The translations under genes and the position numbers were made by a program. Below are positions 39,971 to 47,960 of a stretch of 64,000 nt of DNA, one piece after another. This DNA is from Flavobacterium luteum. Lineage in GTDB: Bacteria > Bacteroidota > Bacteroidia > Flavobacteriales > Flavobacteriaceae. How positions within the stretch are numbered: the stretch's first letter is position 1; the number at the start of each line of letters is the position of its first letter. The notes below the pieces were generated by a model. The model did not search any database. It had not been told where the DNA came from and worked only from the letters and a program-made list of their open reading frames with translations. Where the stretch lies: positions 186,001 to 250,000 of the forward strand of contig NZ_WAEM01000001.1 in the NCBI RefSeq assembly GCF_008806775.1, read 5' to 3'.

Positions 39971-40687
39971 TTAATTATTGTAATATTTATTTTGCCAAAT
40001 TTCTTCATTGAAATTTTTGCCTAACATAAAGAAGTAATAGCAGAATACAGCAATAACAGATTTAAACATAAATAGAAAAATGATAAATGGGGCAAAAGGG
40101 ATCGATTTGCTTAAATTATTTGCTGGGACAAAACAAGTGATAATTACACTTAGTATCAAACTAAAAATAATGAAATTTGATAAATTTCTGACTGGTTTAA
40201 CCATTAGTTTTCGTACTGGACTCATATCATTCCCCCATTTGTGAATCAAGTAATAATAGTCATTTCCTATGGGTGCAAACAACAATGGGTCATCATAATT
40301 CAATAAATGAAATGCTTTGCTTGGAGCGATAATTTTAAATCCATTAAGTTTTGTACCATGATTTTTTTCCAAAGTTGCTATTTTAGAAATGGCTTCTTCA
40401 GGAATTTCATTTTTATAAAAATGACTATCCAAGAATCGTAACCTATAATCGATACACACATTTTTTATTTCTTGAATATGAAATATTTTGTCCGTTTCTA
40501 TTAAATCGAACACAAAATCATTTTGATTTGTTGAACTTTTGGTTTGAAGTTCATGTTTAATGACTTTTCTAAGTTCTTCATTTTCCAATAAAATAGCTTT
40601 TACATCATCTAAAATGTCGTTTTCAGATTTGAATTTACTTCTTTCTGAACGCAAAGCAATTTCTAAATTTTTAGTATTTACCAGCAT
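39971..40687 (-). CDS. hypothetical protein with two C-terminal membrane helices
   Basis: I do not recognise the family. The 238-residue product has a soluble N-terminal part of about 170 residues with a charged helical start (residues 1-50) and a mixed alpha/beta part containing TDKIFHIQEIKNVCIDYRLRFLD, and then two hydrophobic helices at about 171-192 and 200-222. The soluble domain would face the cytosol. The context is convergent with rpsA and downstream of the copper operon on the same strand, but a strong terminator separates them, so a link to the copper genes is not supported. Confidence 0.72.
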   Translation of the reverse strand: MLVNTKNLEIALRSERSKFKSENDILDDVKAILLENEELRKVIKHELQTKSSTNQNDFVFDLIETDKIFHIQEIKNVCIDYRLRFLDSHFYKNEIPEEAISKIATLEKNHGTKLNGFKIIAPSKAFHLLNYDDPLLFAPIGNDYYYLIHKWGNDMSPVRKLMVKPVRNLSNFIIFSLILSVIITCFVPANNLSKSIPFAPFIIFLFMFKSVIAVFCYYFFMLGKNFNEEIWQNKYYNN

Positions 40688-40844
40688 TGTAGTTTTGTAT
40701 TAGTTAAAATGAAATAAAATAATCTCATTCTCTAAGGTATATAAAAAAAGATTTTAAAAAAAAAATTAAATACTATTTTTTGATAATCAATACTTTAAAC
40801 TAATGTTAAATAGTAAATAGGGTTAATTGGATAAACTTAAATTT

Positions 40845-40882
40845 AAAAAAGGTTTAATTCAATTTATTGAATTAAACCTTTT
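40845..40882 (-). terminator. terminator of the copper-handling operon
   Basis: A near-perfect hairpin with 16-base arms (AAAAGGTTTAATTCAA and its complement) and a small loop, followed on the minus strand by TTTAAATTT. It starts 26 bases after the stop codon of the last operon gene. Confidence 0.8.
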
Positions 40883-40907
40883 CTTAACAAAACAAACATT
40901 AAGACTC

Positions 40908-42269
40908 TTATTTTTTAATAATTACTTTATACGATTTTGATTTTTGTCTACTTGATATTTTTACAAAATAAATACCATTGTAAACAGTATCGGTATCAAT
41001 AATGCACAATGTGCTCCCTTGTAAAATTTTACTTGTTTTAACAATTTGACCTAGTTCATTTATCAGTTCAACATTCATATCTTGTTCTGTCATTTGTGTT
41101 TGAATGGCAATAAATTCTGAAGCTGGATTTGGAGCAATAGAAACTTTATAATCCGTATTATCAAATGAATTAGTGGCTAGGGTTGTTGTTCCTGAAGGAA
41201 CAGAATTTACTGTACTGACTGTTATATTTCCATAAAATGTTGGGCCAACTACATAGGGATAGGTCGAATTATGATTGGCATCTACAGTAGCAAAGTAACA
41301 GTATATTCCATTTGGATACAAGGATGCAGGATATTCAGGAGTATTGCAAATTCTACCATTATGTGTATCTAAGTAGGTGGCATCACCTGTATGGGAAACA
41401 TATTCATAATCTTCTTTAAAATAACCATTAAAAAAAGTTTGTGTTCCTATGGTTTGGCCAACATTTGGCCCACCACTTCTTGTAGTTTGGGTTTTTAATT
41501 GGTAGCTCGATTTCATTCGAGTAATAGTTCCAGTTCCGTTAGTATTGGTATATCCATATGCACCATAAATAGGAAAACCATCGTAAGCAAAACCTAATAA
41601 TGGAGAATGTTCAGATGGATTTATTACATACAACCCATCTGATGGATAAGCATCACAAATATTCGAAATTACAGTTAAATCCAAATTAAAAGCACTTGGA
41701 TTTTGATGGTGATGATAATTCCCCATAGCAGGATGTGCTTTTGCACAATCAAATCCTGCTTTTTCTGCAGGAATTGCATCTCTATTCCAAGCTTGGGTTG
41801 TACCCATTCCGCCTGGACAACTAGGATTATTTGGAGGCCCACCACATATACCATTTGTAGCAGTTGCACTATAGGCTACGCCATCCCTATAATCAAATAA
41901 AGCTACACCGTTTTTAAAAACTCCAATATTTCCTCCAGTCGTTGATACTATTCCTGTTCCTTGAACTGGTGCTAATGGAATTCTGAATATTTTATTTTGA
42001 GCTGTCGCTAATGAAGTATTTCCATCTTTAAAAGGTCCAGTTATATATGCAGGAATCCCAGTTGCAGAAATATAAGAATAGGTTGCATTATATTTTACAG
42101 TTTGCACATTGGCTAAAACTGCATCATTGATAGGCGTAGAATTGTTGGCTACATAATGACGACCAGTAATTCCTGTTGAGTTTACTAACCAACTAGTAAT
42201 TGCAGGATTGGTTTGAGCAAATGTGTTCCAACTTATTGCAATAATTGTTACGAATAATATTTTTTTCAT
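40908..42269 (-). CDS. YHYH-domain protein with type IX sorting domain
   Basis: A 453-residue secreted protein. The signal peptide (about 1-18, NTFAQ) is followed by a YHYH domain; the metal-like motif here is AHPAMGNYHHHQNP (about 177-190), with SEHSPLLGFAYDGFPIYGAYGYTN after it, both of which are conserved features of the family. The C-terminal 80 residues (KVSIAPNPASEFIAIQTQ, ELINELGQIV, GIYFVKISSRQKSKSYKVIIKK) form a type A sorting domain, so the protein should be anchored to or released from the cell surface by the type IX system. The YHYH family has no proven activity, but it often accompanies multicopper oxidases. Last gene of the eight-gene copper operon, 11 bases after the redoxin gene. 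Confidence 0.87.
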   Translation of the reverse strand: MKKILFVTIIAISWNTFAQTNPAITSWLVNSTGITGRHYVANNSTPINDAVLANVQTVKYNATYSYISATGIPAYITGPFKDGNTSLATAQNKIFRIPLAPVQGTGIVSTTGGNIGVFKNGVALFDYRDGVAYSATATNGICGGPPNNPSCPGGMGTTQAWNRDAIPAEKAGFDCAKAHPAMGNYHHHQNPSAFNLDLTVISNICDAYPSDGLYVINPSEHSPLLGFAYDGFPIYGAYGYTNTNGTGTITRMKSSYQLKTQTTRSGGPNVGQTIGTQTFFNGYFKEDYEYVSHTGDATYLDTHNGRICNTPEYPASLYPNGIYCYFATVDANHNSTYPYVVGPTFYGNITVSTVNSVPSGTTTLATNSFDNTDYKVSIAPNPASEFIAIQTQMTEQDMNVELINELGQIVKTSKILQGSTLCIIDTDTVYNGIYFVKISSRQKSKSYKVIIKK

Positions 42270-42280
42270 TTTTAATTTAT

Positions 42281-42907
42281 TTAGTTCATATTATTTTTTT
42301 CTCCTCTGTAATATATTTTACAACCAAAAGATTCCGATTTAGAAACGGTTACTTTTTTTCTATTTAACAATTCATCAACTGCATCAGTTAGGAAATGATT
42401 TTCAGCCTTCTCAGGTTCGCCAGCGTTATCATCAATAGCTCCTTGATATCTTACAATTAATTTACCGGCTTTATTTTTCCAAACGACAAAGGCTTGTGGG
42501 GTATTTTCGGCTTTAAATTGTTTGGCTATTGTTTGGTTTTTATCCTGTAAATAGGGAAAACTAAAATTGTCAGACTTTGATTTTTTTTTCATTTTAGCAA
42601 AGGATTCATCCGCATAGGCTAAAGTATCCATAGCATTTATGGCCAATAAATAGACTCCTTTATTTTGATATTTTTCATTTATCTGATTCAATCGCTTTGA
42701 ATAAAATTTTGCCATTGGACATTTATTGGATAAAAAAACCACAATAAATCCTTTGGCATTTTTATAATCGGAAATTGCAACCCATTTATTTGTAGTAGCG
42801 CTTTTTAATTTGAAATTTGAGATACTTCTTTCTTTATTAAAATCAGCATAACTCGAAAAAACAAATTGAAGAGTAAAAACAGTCAAATAAATAAAATACT
42901 TTCTCAT
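42281..42907 (-). CDS. periplasmic redoxin (thioredoxin-fold) protein
   Basis: A 208-residue exported protein with a signal peptide (cut near SSYA, residue 21). The fold matches AhpC/TSA or TlpA-like redoxins: FKLKSATTNKWVAISDYKNAKGFIVVFLSNKCPMAKFYSKRL, with the active cysteine at the start of a helix in SNKCPMA (about residue 64). There is no second cysteine in CXXC spacing. VYLLAINAMDTLAYADESF and FPYLQDKNQTIAKQF, then TPQAFVVW, continue the family pattern with the cis-proline. It may handle thiols or peroxide linked to copper or haem chemistry. It is sandwiched between the oxidase (3 bases) and the YHYH gene in one operon. Confidence 0.88.
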   Translation of the reverse strand: MRKYFIYLTVFTLQFVFSSYADFNKERSISNFKLKSATTNKWVAISDYKNAKGFIVVFLSNKCPMAKFYSKRLNQINEKYQNKGVYLLAINAMDTLAYADESFAKMKKKSKSDNFSFPYLQDKNQTIAKQFKAENTPQAFVVWKNKAGKLIVRYQGAIDDNAGEPEKAENHFLTDAVDELLNRKKVTVSKSESFGCKIYYRGEKNNMN

Positions 42908-42910
42908 CTC

Positions 42911-44635
42911 TTATTTCTTTATAAATTTCTGAGTGGTAACACTTTTCGTTTTCTTATCCATCATTTGAAATATATAAACCCCAGTTTCTAAAGAAGAAAT
43001 GTCAATTCCGTTTTGCCATTGAGGTTGAGGAAGCATCATCACTACACGACCTGTAATAGTAGTTATCGTAACATAATAAATTTCTGTATTAACATCTTTA
43101 AGTGCTACAAAAAGAATATTACTGCTTGGATTTGGAAACAAAGTAAAAGCGTTTGTACTACTGAAACTAGTAGTAGCTAAAGGCGTAGTGACAATAAATT
43201 GTCCCATCATTCCACCGTCTTCGTGACCAGCAAAATGACAATGGTACATATATGGATGTGTCACGTCAGCATCTGCAAAATCATCAAATTTCCCAACGAA
43301 AGTTACTGATTCGTTTCTTGGTACATAAAAAGTATCTTTCCAGCCTGATTCATGAGTACCTACATTGGCGGCCGAGCCATTTCTAGCAACTACTTTAAAT
43401 TCAATATCATGAACGTGAAAGGAATGTCCAAAAATGTTGTTATTTGTAACTGTCCACTTTTCTATGTCATTAAGATTAATTGTCTTGTTAATGTAATTTA
43501 AAACAAATGTACGATTATCTAAACTAAAAGGCATCGGGCCTTGTCCTCCCGTTACTGCTATTGCTCTAGTTACTGTAGCATCTGAAGCAGCCCAATAGGC
43601 ATTTGTGGCTAAAGTTGTTGGCACTGCTGTAATAGGAGTTGTAGTAGTTGTAGTTGCCCCAACATTAATATGTAAAACCGAAAAATCGGTATTATTTAAT
43701 AAACTTCCAAATTGTCCAGTGGTATTTGGTTCTCCACCAGGAAACCCTAATGCTAAACCTGAATTATATGCTTTCAAATCTACCGTAGAACCAATGGCAT
43801 CATTTGCTAAATTTACCAAAATTTCAATTCTTTCCCCGACCATTAATTTTACTCTATTGGTTCCAGAAATAGCAACTGGAGCATTCAATAAACCTCCATC
43901 ATTGGCAATAATATAAAAGGTTCTGTTATCGCTAAATGCTAAATTGTAGCCTCTTTCTATTTCTGCATTCAAAATTCGTAAACGCACATATTGTTTAGGC
44001 AAAGTATATTGTGCCTTTGGAGTTCCGTTACTTAACATATAATCACCGTACACACGAGTAGATGCTGGTGGTGTTACAAAGGTATTTGTACCGGAGTTAT
44101 AACTTCTACTGGTTAATGCTAAGACAATATCGTCGACTCCATAAGTTCTGGGTAATGCCAAGGAACTTTCTTGTGAATCTCTGACAATAATAAAACCACC
44201 AACTCCTTTGGTCATTTGCGCTTGTGTGGTTTCATGTAAATGTGGATGATACCATAAAGTAGACGCTTGATTTTTAACTGTCCAATAGGGTTGCCATAAA
44301 GTCCCAGCTGGAATGACTTGATGAGGACCGCCATCCATAACAGCAGGTAAATGCATGCCATGCCAGTGAACTGTGGTAGATTCGTTTAAATTATTGGTCA
44401 CATTCAAACGAACTTCTTCATCTTTATTTATAAACAGCGTTGGCCCCCAAAACGTCTCATTGTTAATCGCTCCAGTTATAGTTTGATTTCCTGTAACTAA
44501 TTGTTTGGTAGATTCATGAATGTTCAAATTAAATGTTTTACCATAAAGTGCTTCAGGCATTGACATGTTATTATATTGTGCTTGTACAATAATTGAATAA
44601 AAGACAACACTGGCAATAAAAAGAGTTTTTTTCAT
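42911..44635 (-). CDS. multicopper oxidase with type IX sorting domain
   Basis: A 574-residue laccase-like enzyme that oxidises a metal or organic substrate and reduces O2 to water. All four copper-binding motifs are intact: HWHG (H90, H92), WYHPHLH (H130, H132), HSFHVHD (H404, H407, H409) and HCHFAGHEDGGMM (H465, C466, H467, H471, with M476 as axial ligand, as in CueO). A signal peptide ends at about VQAQ. The last 80 residues (FTLFPNPSSNILFVAL, GVYIFQMM) form a type IX sorting domain, so the enzyme acts at the cell surface or outside, unlike periplasmic CueO. Part of an operon with MbnP- and MbnH-like proteins. Confidence 0.95.
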   Translation of the reverse strand: MKKTLFIASVVFYSIIVQAQYNNMSMPEALYGKTFNLNIHESTKQLVTGNQTITGAINNETFWGPTLFINKDEEVRLNVTNNLNESTTVHWHGMHLPAVMDGGPHQVIPAGTLWQPYWTVKNQASTLWYHPHLHETTQAQMTKGVGGFIIVRDSQESSLALPRTYGVDDIVLALTSRSYNSGTNTFVTPPASTRVYGDYMLSNGTPKAQYTLPKQYVRLRILNAEIERGYNLAFSDNRTFYIIANDGGLLNAPVAISGTNRVKLMVGERIEILVNLANDAIGSTVDLKAYNSGLALGFPGGEPNTTGQFGSLLNNTDFSVLHINVGATTTTTTPITAVPTTLATNAYWAASDATVTRAIAVTGGQGPMPFSLDNRTFVLNYINKTINLNDIEKWTVTNNNIFGHSFHVHDIEFKVVARNGSAANVGTHESGWKDTFYVPRNESVTFVGKFDDFADADVTHPYMYHCHFAGHEDGGMMGQFIVTTPLATTSFSSTNAFTLFPNPSSNILFVALKDVNTEIYYVTITTITGRVVMMLPQPQWQNGIDISSLETGVYIFQMMDKKTKSVTTQKFIKK

Positions 44636-44676
44636 ATTTATTAGATTATTTTAAACTATTAGACGGTAAATAAATT

Positions 44677-45723
44677 TTATTCTTGCGTGAGTGTTTCATA
44701 ATTTTCTTTCGGAAAAGGAAATCGTTTGTTAAAAAGAAATTCGGTATCCGTTAAAGTCTTTAAAAAAGCAACCAAATCAACACGATCATTATCAGATAAA
44801 TTCATAGGTTTTGATAGTTGTTTGGATACATTTTTACTGTTTCCCAATGAATTATAATGTTTGATAACTTCTGTCAATGTTTTGAATCTACCATCGTGCA
44901 TGTATGGAAAAGTAAATTGAACATTTCGTAATGTTGGCACTTTAAATCGTAAATAATCTTCTGGTTTTTTTGTTATTTTCATTCTTCCAATGTCGTTTAA
45001 GGTTGTGTCAATTGTTAATCCATTATTTTCAAATTTTTCGCTTGTGAAAAGCGGTTCGTTATGACAGGAAGAACAATTGTTTTTAAATAAATGATACCCT
45101 TTTTGTTCTTGTTCTGTAAACTTTTCTTCATTTCTAATCACTTTGTCATATTTTGAATTGGAAGAAACCAATAACAATTCAAATTGAGATAAGGCTTTTA
45201 AAAGTCTTTGCCCTGTAATTTTTGTAGTGCCAAATGCTTTTTTAAATAGGATTTGATATTTTTCACTTTTTTGAAGTTTTTCCACAACATTTTCTAAGGT
45301 TTCATCCATTTCTACTTCGCTTGTAATAGGAGCAATGGGCTGCACATCTAAATGATTGACACCTCCATCCCACATAAAACTTTTAGACCACGCTAAATTC
45401 ATTAGAGTCATGGAATTTCTTGTGCCTATTTTACCATCAATTCCATGACTTAAAGCATGGTCCACGTGAGTAAAACCAGTAGTTTGCAAATGACAACTCG
45501 CACATGAAATTGTGTTGTCACGAGATAAAATGGGATCGTAAAATAAGTTTCTGCCTAATAGAAAGCCTTCTTCAGTTAAAGGATTGTCTTTAAAATTATA
45601 ATGAGGTTTTGGCCAACTTTTAGGTACTTCAAAATAGAGCGGTTCTGTTAATTTCTTAACAAAAGACAATGAAATAAATACTAGCAATCCGATGAATAAT
45701 GTATTTCTTAAATTGAATCTCAT
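44677..45723 (-). CDS. di-haem cytochrome-c peroxidase/MauG-family protein (MbnH-like)
   Basis: A 348-residue exported c-type cytochrome. Two haem-binding motifs are visible: CASCH (C74, C77, H78) and CSSCH (C217, C220, H221). The N-terminus has a hydrophobic signal or anchor (about 8-22). The region LRNVQFTFPYMHDGRFKTLTEVI (about 266-288) is typical of the CcpA/MauG fold. Members paired with MbnP-family proteins (MbnH) oxidise a tryptophan of MbnP to kynurenine through a high-valent di-haem state. The gene overlaps the preceding MbnP-like gene by four bases (ATGA), which strongly supports such a partnership. A plain peroxidase role is the alternative. Confidence 0.9.
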   Translation of the reverse strand: MRFNLRNTLFIGLLVFISLSFVKKLTEPLYFEVPKSWPKPHYNFKDNPLTEEGFLLGRNLFYDPILSRDNTISCASCHLQTTGFTHVDHALSHGIDGKIGTRNSMTLMNLAWSKSFMWDGGVNHLDVQPIAPITSEVEMDETLENVVEKLQKSEKYQILFKKAFGTTKITGQRLLKALSQFELLLVSSNSKYDKVIRNEEKFTEQEQKGYHLFKNNCSSCHNEPLFTSEKFENNGLTIDTTLNDIGRMKITKKPEDYLRFKVPTLRNVQFTFPYMHDGRFKTLTEVIKHYNSLGNSKNVSKQLSKPMNLSDNDRVDLVAFLKTLTDTEFLFNKRFPFPKENYETLTQE

Positions 45724-46412
45724 TCTGTTTTAAACATTTTTATACTATAATCGGCCAGTTCCATGGCTTCTTTACCTGGAATCATGATGGAATTTATTTT
45801 GGAAAGTTTTATTGCTGAAAAGAATTCAGAAACATCAATACTTACATCTATTTCTTGATTTTTTGCTTCTAATTGAACCTTTCTTATGGCGTAACTAGGT
45901 TTCATATAACCACCAATATGAAACTGAAATTCATTCTTTCTTGTTTTACAACTGGAACTTTTGCCTTCAATCTTCATATTAATATAACCACTTTGCCAAG
46001 CCCAATACATTCCTTTTGTAGGATCTAAATCACCCTCTAAAGCTCCAGAAACACTTGCCGTACTGTCAATGCCAATATTAAAAAAAACATTTTTAATGGC
46101 TAAATTATTTTTATAGCCAATAGGAATTCGCAAGGAATTTGAGTTTTCAATATCAATCAAATGATAACTATTTGTTGGGTTGTATACTTTTTTATCTGAA
46201 TATTGAATTTCAATATTCGATATGTAAAATTTAAATACATCAATCTGTAAAGTATCTTTTTTTGTGGAAACGTATTTTTTTCCGAGTTCTAAATCGTCTT
46301 TTCCAAATTTTAAATGAAGCTTTAGTATTAAAGAATCGGCTGCTTTTTGGGCAAATGAGGCTTGAAAGAAAAAGAAGTTAAAAACGAAACCAATCAGTAG
46401 TGTTTTATACAT
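45720..46412 (-). CDS. MbnP-family copper-binding protein
   Basis: A 230-residue exported protein (signal cut near ASFAQ) of the MbnP family, periplasmic copper-binding proteins whose relatives use a kynurenine formed from tryptophan as part of the copper site. Key elements are LHLKFG with H33, a central beta sandwich (VFKFYISNIEIQYSDKKVY), SYHLIDIE with H84, GMYWAWQSGYINMKIEG with W137 and W139, and FQFHIGG with H165. The tryptophan pair and the histidines are the likely metal and modification sites. It is translationally coupled to the di-haem gene and lies two bases after the metal-sensor gene. Which tryptophan is modified cannot be told by reading. Confidence 0.87.
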   Translation of the reverse strand: MYKTLLIGFVFNFFFFQASFAQKAADSLILKLHLKFGKDDLELGKKYVSTKKDTLQIDVFKFYISNIEIQYSDKKVYNPTNSYHLIDIENSNSLRIPIGYKNNLAIKNVFFNIGIDSTASVSGALEGDLDPTKGMYWAWQSGYINMKIEGKSSSCKTRKNEFQFHIGGYMKPSYAIRKVQLEAKNQEIDVSIDVSEFFSAIKLSKINSIMIPGKEAMELADYSIKMFKTE

Positions 46413-46414
46413 TG

Positions 46415-46897
46415 TTATCTTGGTGGTTTCCGTGGATGAGAAAATATTTTAGACAGATCTTCTGTTAAATAAGTGAAGTCTGCTAATTGTTCTTTTCGAC
46501 ATATTTTTTTAATATCCTGAAAATGTTTGAAATGAGTAGACTCTATTTGTTTTTGATAGTTTGCCAAAGCATTTATTAAACTATCTTTAGTTGTATTAGA
46601 AATGGTATCTTTATTTAGCTGCAAACACAATTCGTTTTTAGTACTCCTGATTTCATCCTCAATTCGTCTAATTTCACTTCGGTGCCAATCAATACGTTTT
46701 TCATATTCAGTAACTTGTACAGCATCAAAATTTAATTTGTGGATAATGATTTCTTTTGGTTCAGGTTTTTCTTGTGGTCCACTTAAATTAAATAATTGCC
46801 GTTCTTTAGAACCATTAAAAAATAAAAACCCTAATGTTCCTAAATTCAATAGCAACAAAGCAAGTATTGCAATCGTTAATAGTTTTGTTTTATCCAT
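46415..46897 (-). CDS. CnrX/Spy-like periplasmic metal sensor
   Basis: A 160-residue protein with one N-terminal membrane helix (about 6-27) and a helical periplasmic domain with potential metal ligands H53, H72, C91, H122, H125 and C133. The pattern of a His followed by a long helix, then a second His-rich helix (THFKHF), matches the CnrX/CpxP/Spy group of heavy-metal-binding proteins, which in Cupriavidus hold an anti-sigma factor inactive until metal binds. It lies directly after the anti-sigma candidate (8 bases) and before the MbnP-like gene (2 bases), as expected for a CnrYXH-like signalling unit. The metal is probably copper, judged from the downstream genes. Confidence 0.82.
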   Translation of the reverse strand: MDKTKLLTIAILALLLLNLGTLGFLFFNGSKERQLFNLSGPQEKPEPKEIIIHKLNFDAVQVTEYEKRIDWHRSEIRRIEDEIRSTKNELCLQLNKDTISNTTKDSLINALANYQKQIESTHFKHFQDIKKICRKEQLADFTYLTEDLSKIFSHPRKPPR

Positions 46898-46905
46898 AAT
46901 TAGTA

Positions 46906-47175
46906 TTAATATAATTGATTACTTTTATCTAAAGTAATTGATAATGAGTATTCTATTTTGTTTTCCGTTTTCGATTGACTTTTTACAATAGCACTAATAT
47001 TTAAAGCTAATAAAATAGCAATTGATGCAGCGACTAACCAAAGAGTTTTACTTGAAACGCTGTTTTTAAGTTGCATTCTATTTTGAATTTTAGAAAACAA
47101 CGAGTCATTAGGCTCAACTTTCATCATTCCGTTCGTGCTGTTTAAAACTTCGTTTATCCAATTTTCAGTTTCCAT
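46906..47175 (-). CDS. single-helix anti-sigma factor candidate
   Basis: A short protein of 89 residues with an N-terminal soluble part (METENWINEVLNSTNG, MMKVEPNDSLFSKIQNRM) and one membrane helix at about 44-64 (TLWLVAASIAILLALNISAIV), followed by a short periplasmic tail. This is the layout of small anti-sigma proteins such as CnrY, whose cytosolic N-terminus wraps the sigma factor. Position immediately after the ECF sigma gene (20 bases) and before the metal sensor supports the assignment. No zinc-binding HxxxCxxC motif is present, so it is not a ZAS-type anti-sigma factor. Confidence 0.75.
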   Translation of the reverse strand: METENWINEVLNSTNGMMKVEPNDSLFSKIQNRMQLKNSVSSKTLWLVAASIAILLALNISAIVKSQSKTENKIEYSLSITLDKSNQLY

Positions 47176-47195
47176 ATTTATTTAGACGATATTAA

Positions 47196-47744
47196 TTATT
47201 TTTTCTTGCGGTATTCTATAAATTTTTGTGCTAATTTTTCTTTTAAGGTTGTTTTTGCTCTAAAAATTAATGATTCTATTGATGAAATGCTTAGTTGCAT
47301 AATCTCAGAAATTTCAGGATTACTCAAACCGTCCATTTTAGATAAAATAAAAGCCGTTTTTTGATTTCCTATCAACTCATTAATAATACTAAACAAAATT
47401 TCAGATTTTTCCTTATTTTCCATCAAAACTCCTGGATGTTCAAAAGAAGAGATGTTTAGAATTTCAAAATCAGATTTCGACTTTTTTCCAAAGATAAAAA
47501 AGCGTTTCTGACTGTTTTTATGCTTGATATAATCCAAACATTTATTGATGGTTATTCTGTAAATCCATGTCTTTATAGAAGATTTCTCATTGAATCTATC
47601 CAATGATTCGTATAGTTGAATAAAAACATCTTGAGTGATTTCTTCAGCATCTTCTATATTTTGCAAATAATTAAGTGATACGTTATAGACCAATACTTTG
47701 TACTGTTCGTATAGTTGTATAAAATCACTTTGGTTATTTTTCAT
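47196..47744 (-). CDS. ECF RNA polymerase sigma factor
   Basis: A 182-residue sigma-70 factor with only regions 2 and 4. Region 2 shows YNVSLNYLQNIEDAEEITQDVFIQLYESLDRF and KTWIYRITINKCLDYIKHKN, region 4 shows LSKMDGLSNPEISEIMQLSISSIESLIFRAKTTLKEKL. It is the first gene of the operon that continues with the anti-sigma factor, metal sensor and copper proteins, and probably directs its own operon. Upstream of its ATG no clear TAnnTTTG or ECF-type motif was found; AAAGTTTG at about 47757-47764 is one base off. The ECF group cannot be named by eye. Confidence 0.93.
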   Translation of the reverse strand: MKNNQSDFIQLYEQYKVLVYNVSLNYLQNIEDAEEITQDVFIQLYESLDRFNEKSSIKTWIYRITINKCLDYIKHKNSQKRFFIFGKKSKSDFEILNISSFEHPGVLMENKEKSEILFSIINELIGNQKTAFILSKMDGLSNPEISEIMQLSISSIESLIFRAKTTLKEKLAQKFIEYRKKK

Positions 47745-47830
47745 TTGGGAAAAGTAGCAAACTTTTTGGACTTAATAATTTTTTAAAGGTTTAATTGAAC
47801 TTCTCATTTTTTTTAAATCCGTATTTATTA

Positions 47831-47838
47831 TATATTTG
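47831..47838 (+). promoter_or_regulatory. -7 box upstream of repeat copy 3 and fabG
   Basis: TATATTTG matches TAnnTTTG exactly. A start near 47845 would place the whole repeat (47852-47933) at the 5' end of the fabG transcript. No TTG is found at the usual distance upstream. Confidence 0.5.
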
Positions 47839-47851
47839 ACAGGTGTAAATT

Positions 47852-47933
47852 AGCCCTGATAGAAGTGGAAATCCTTTTATGTTTTTACTGCCAAAAACAT
47901 AAAAGATTGTAACGGATAGCAGGAAACAGCTCC
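47852..47933 (+). repeat. dispersed intergenic repeat, copy 3
   Basis: Begins AGCCCTGATAGAAGTGG, then AAATCCTTTTATGTTTTT and AAAAACATAAAAGATTGT as hairpin arms with a short loop, then AACGGATAGCAGG. The left end is nearly identical to copy 4 near 60.5 kb, and the hairpin flanks to copy 2. The position is 27 bases before the fabG start. Confidence 0.75.
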
Positions 47934-47960
47934 AAATAAAAATTAAATTAATTATAGTAT

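Noticed and set aside
40908..47744. Methanobactin biosynthesis operon
   Set aside because: MbnP- and MbnH-like proteins are present, but no precursor peptide, MbnB/MbnC or exporter gene is visible.
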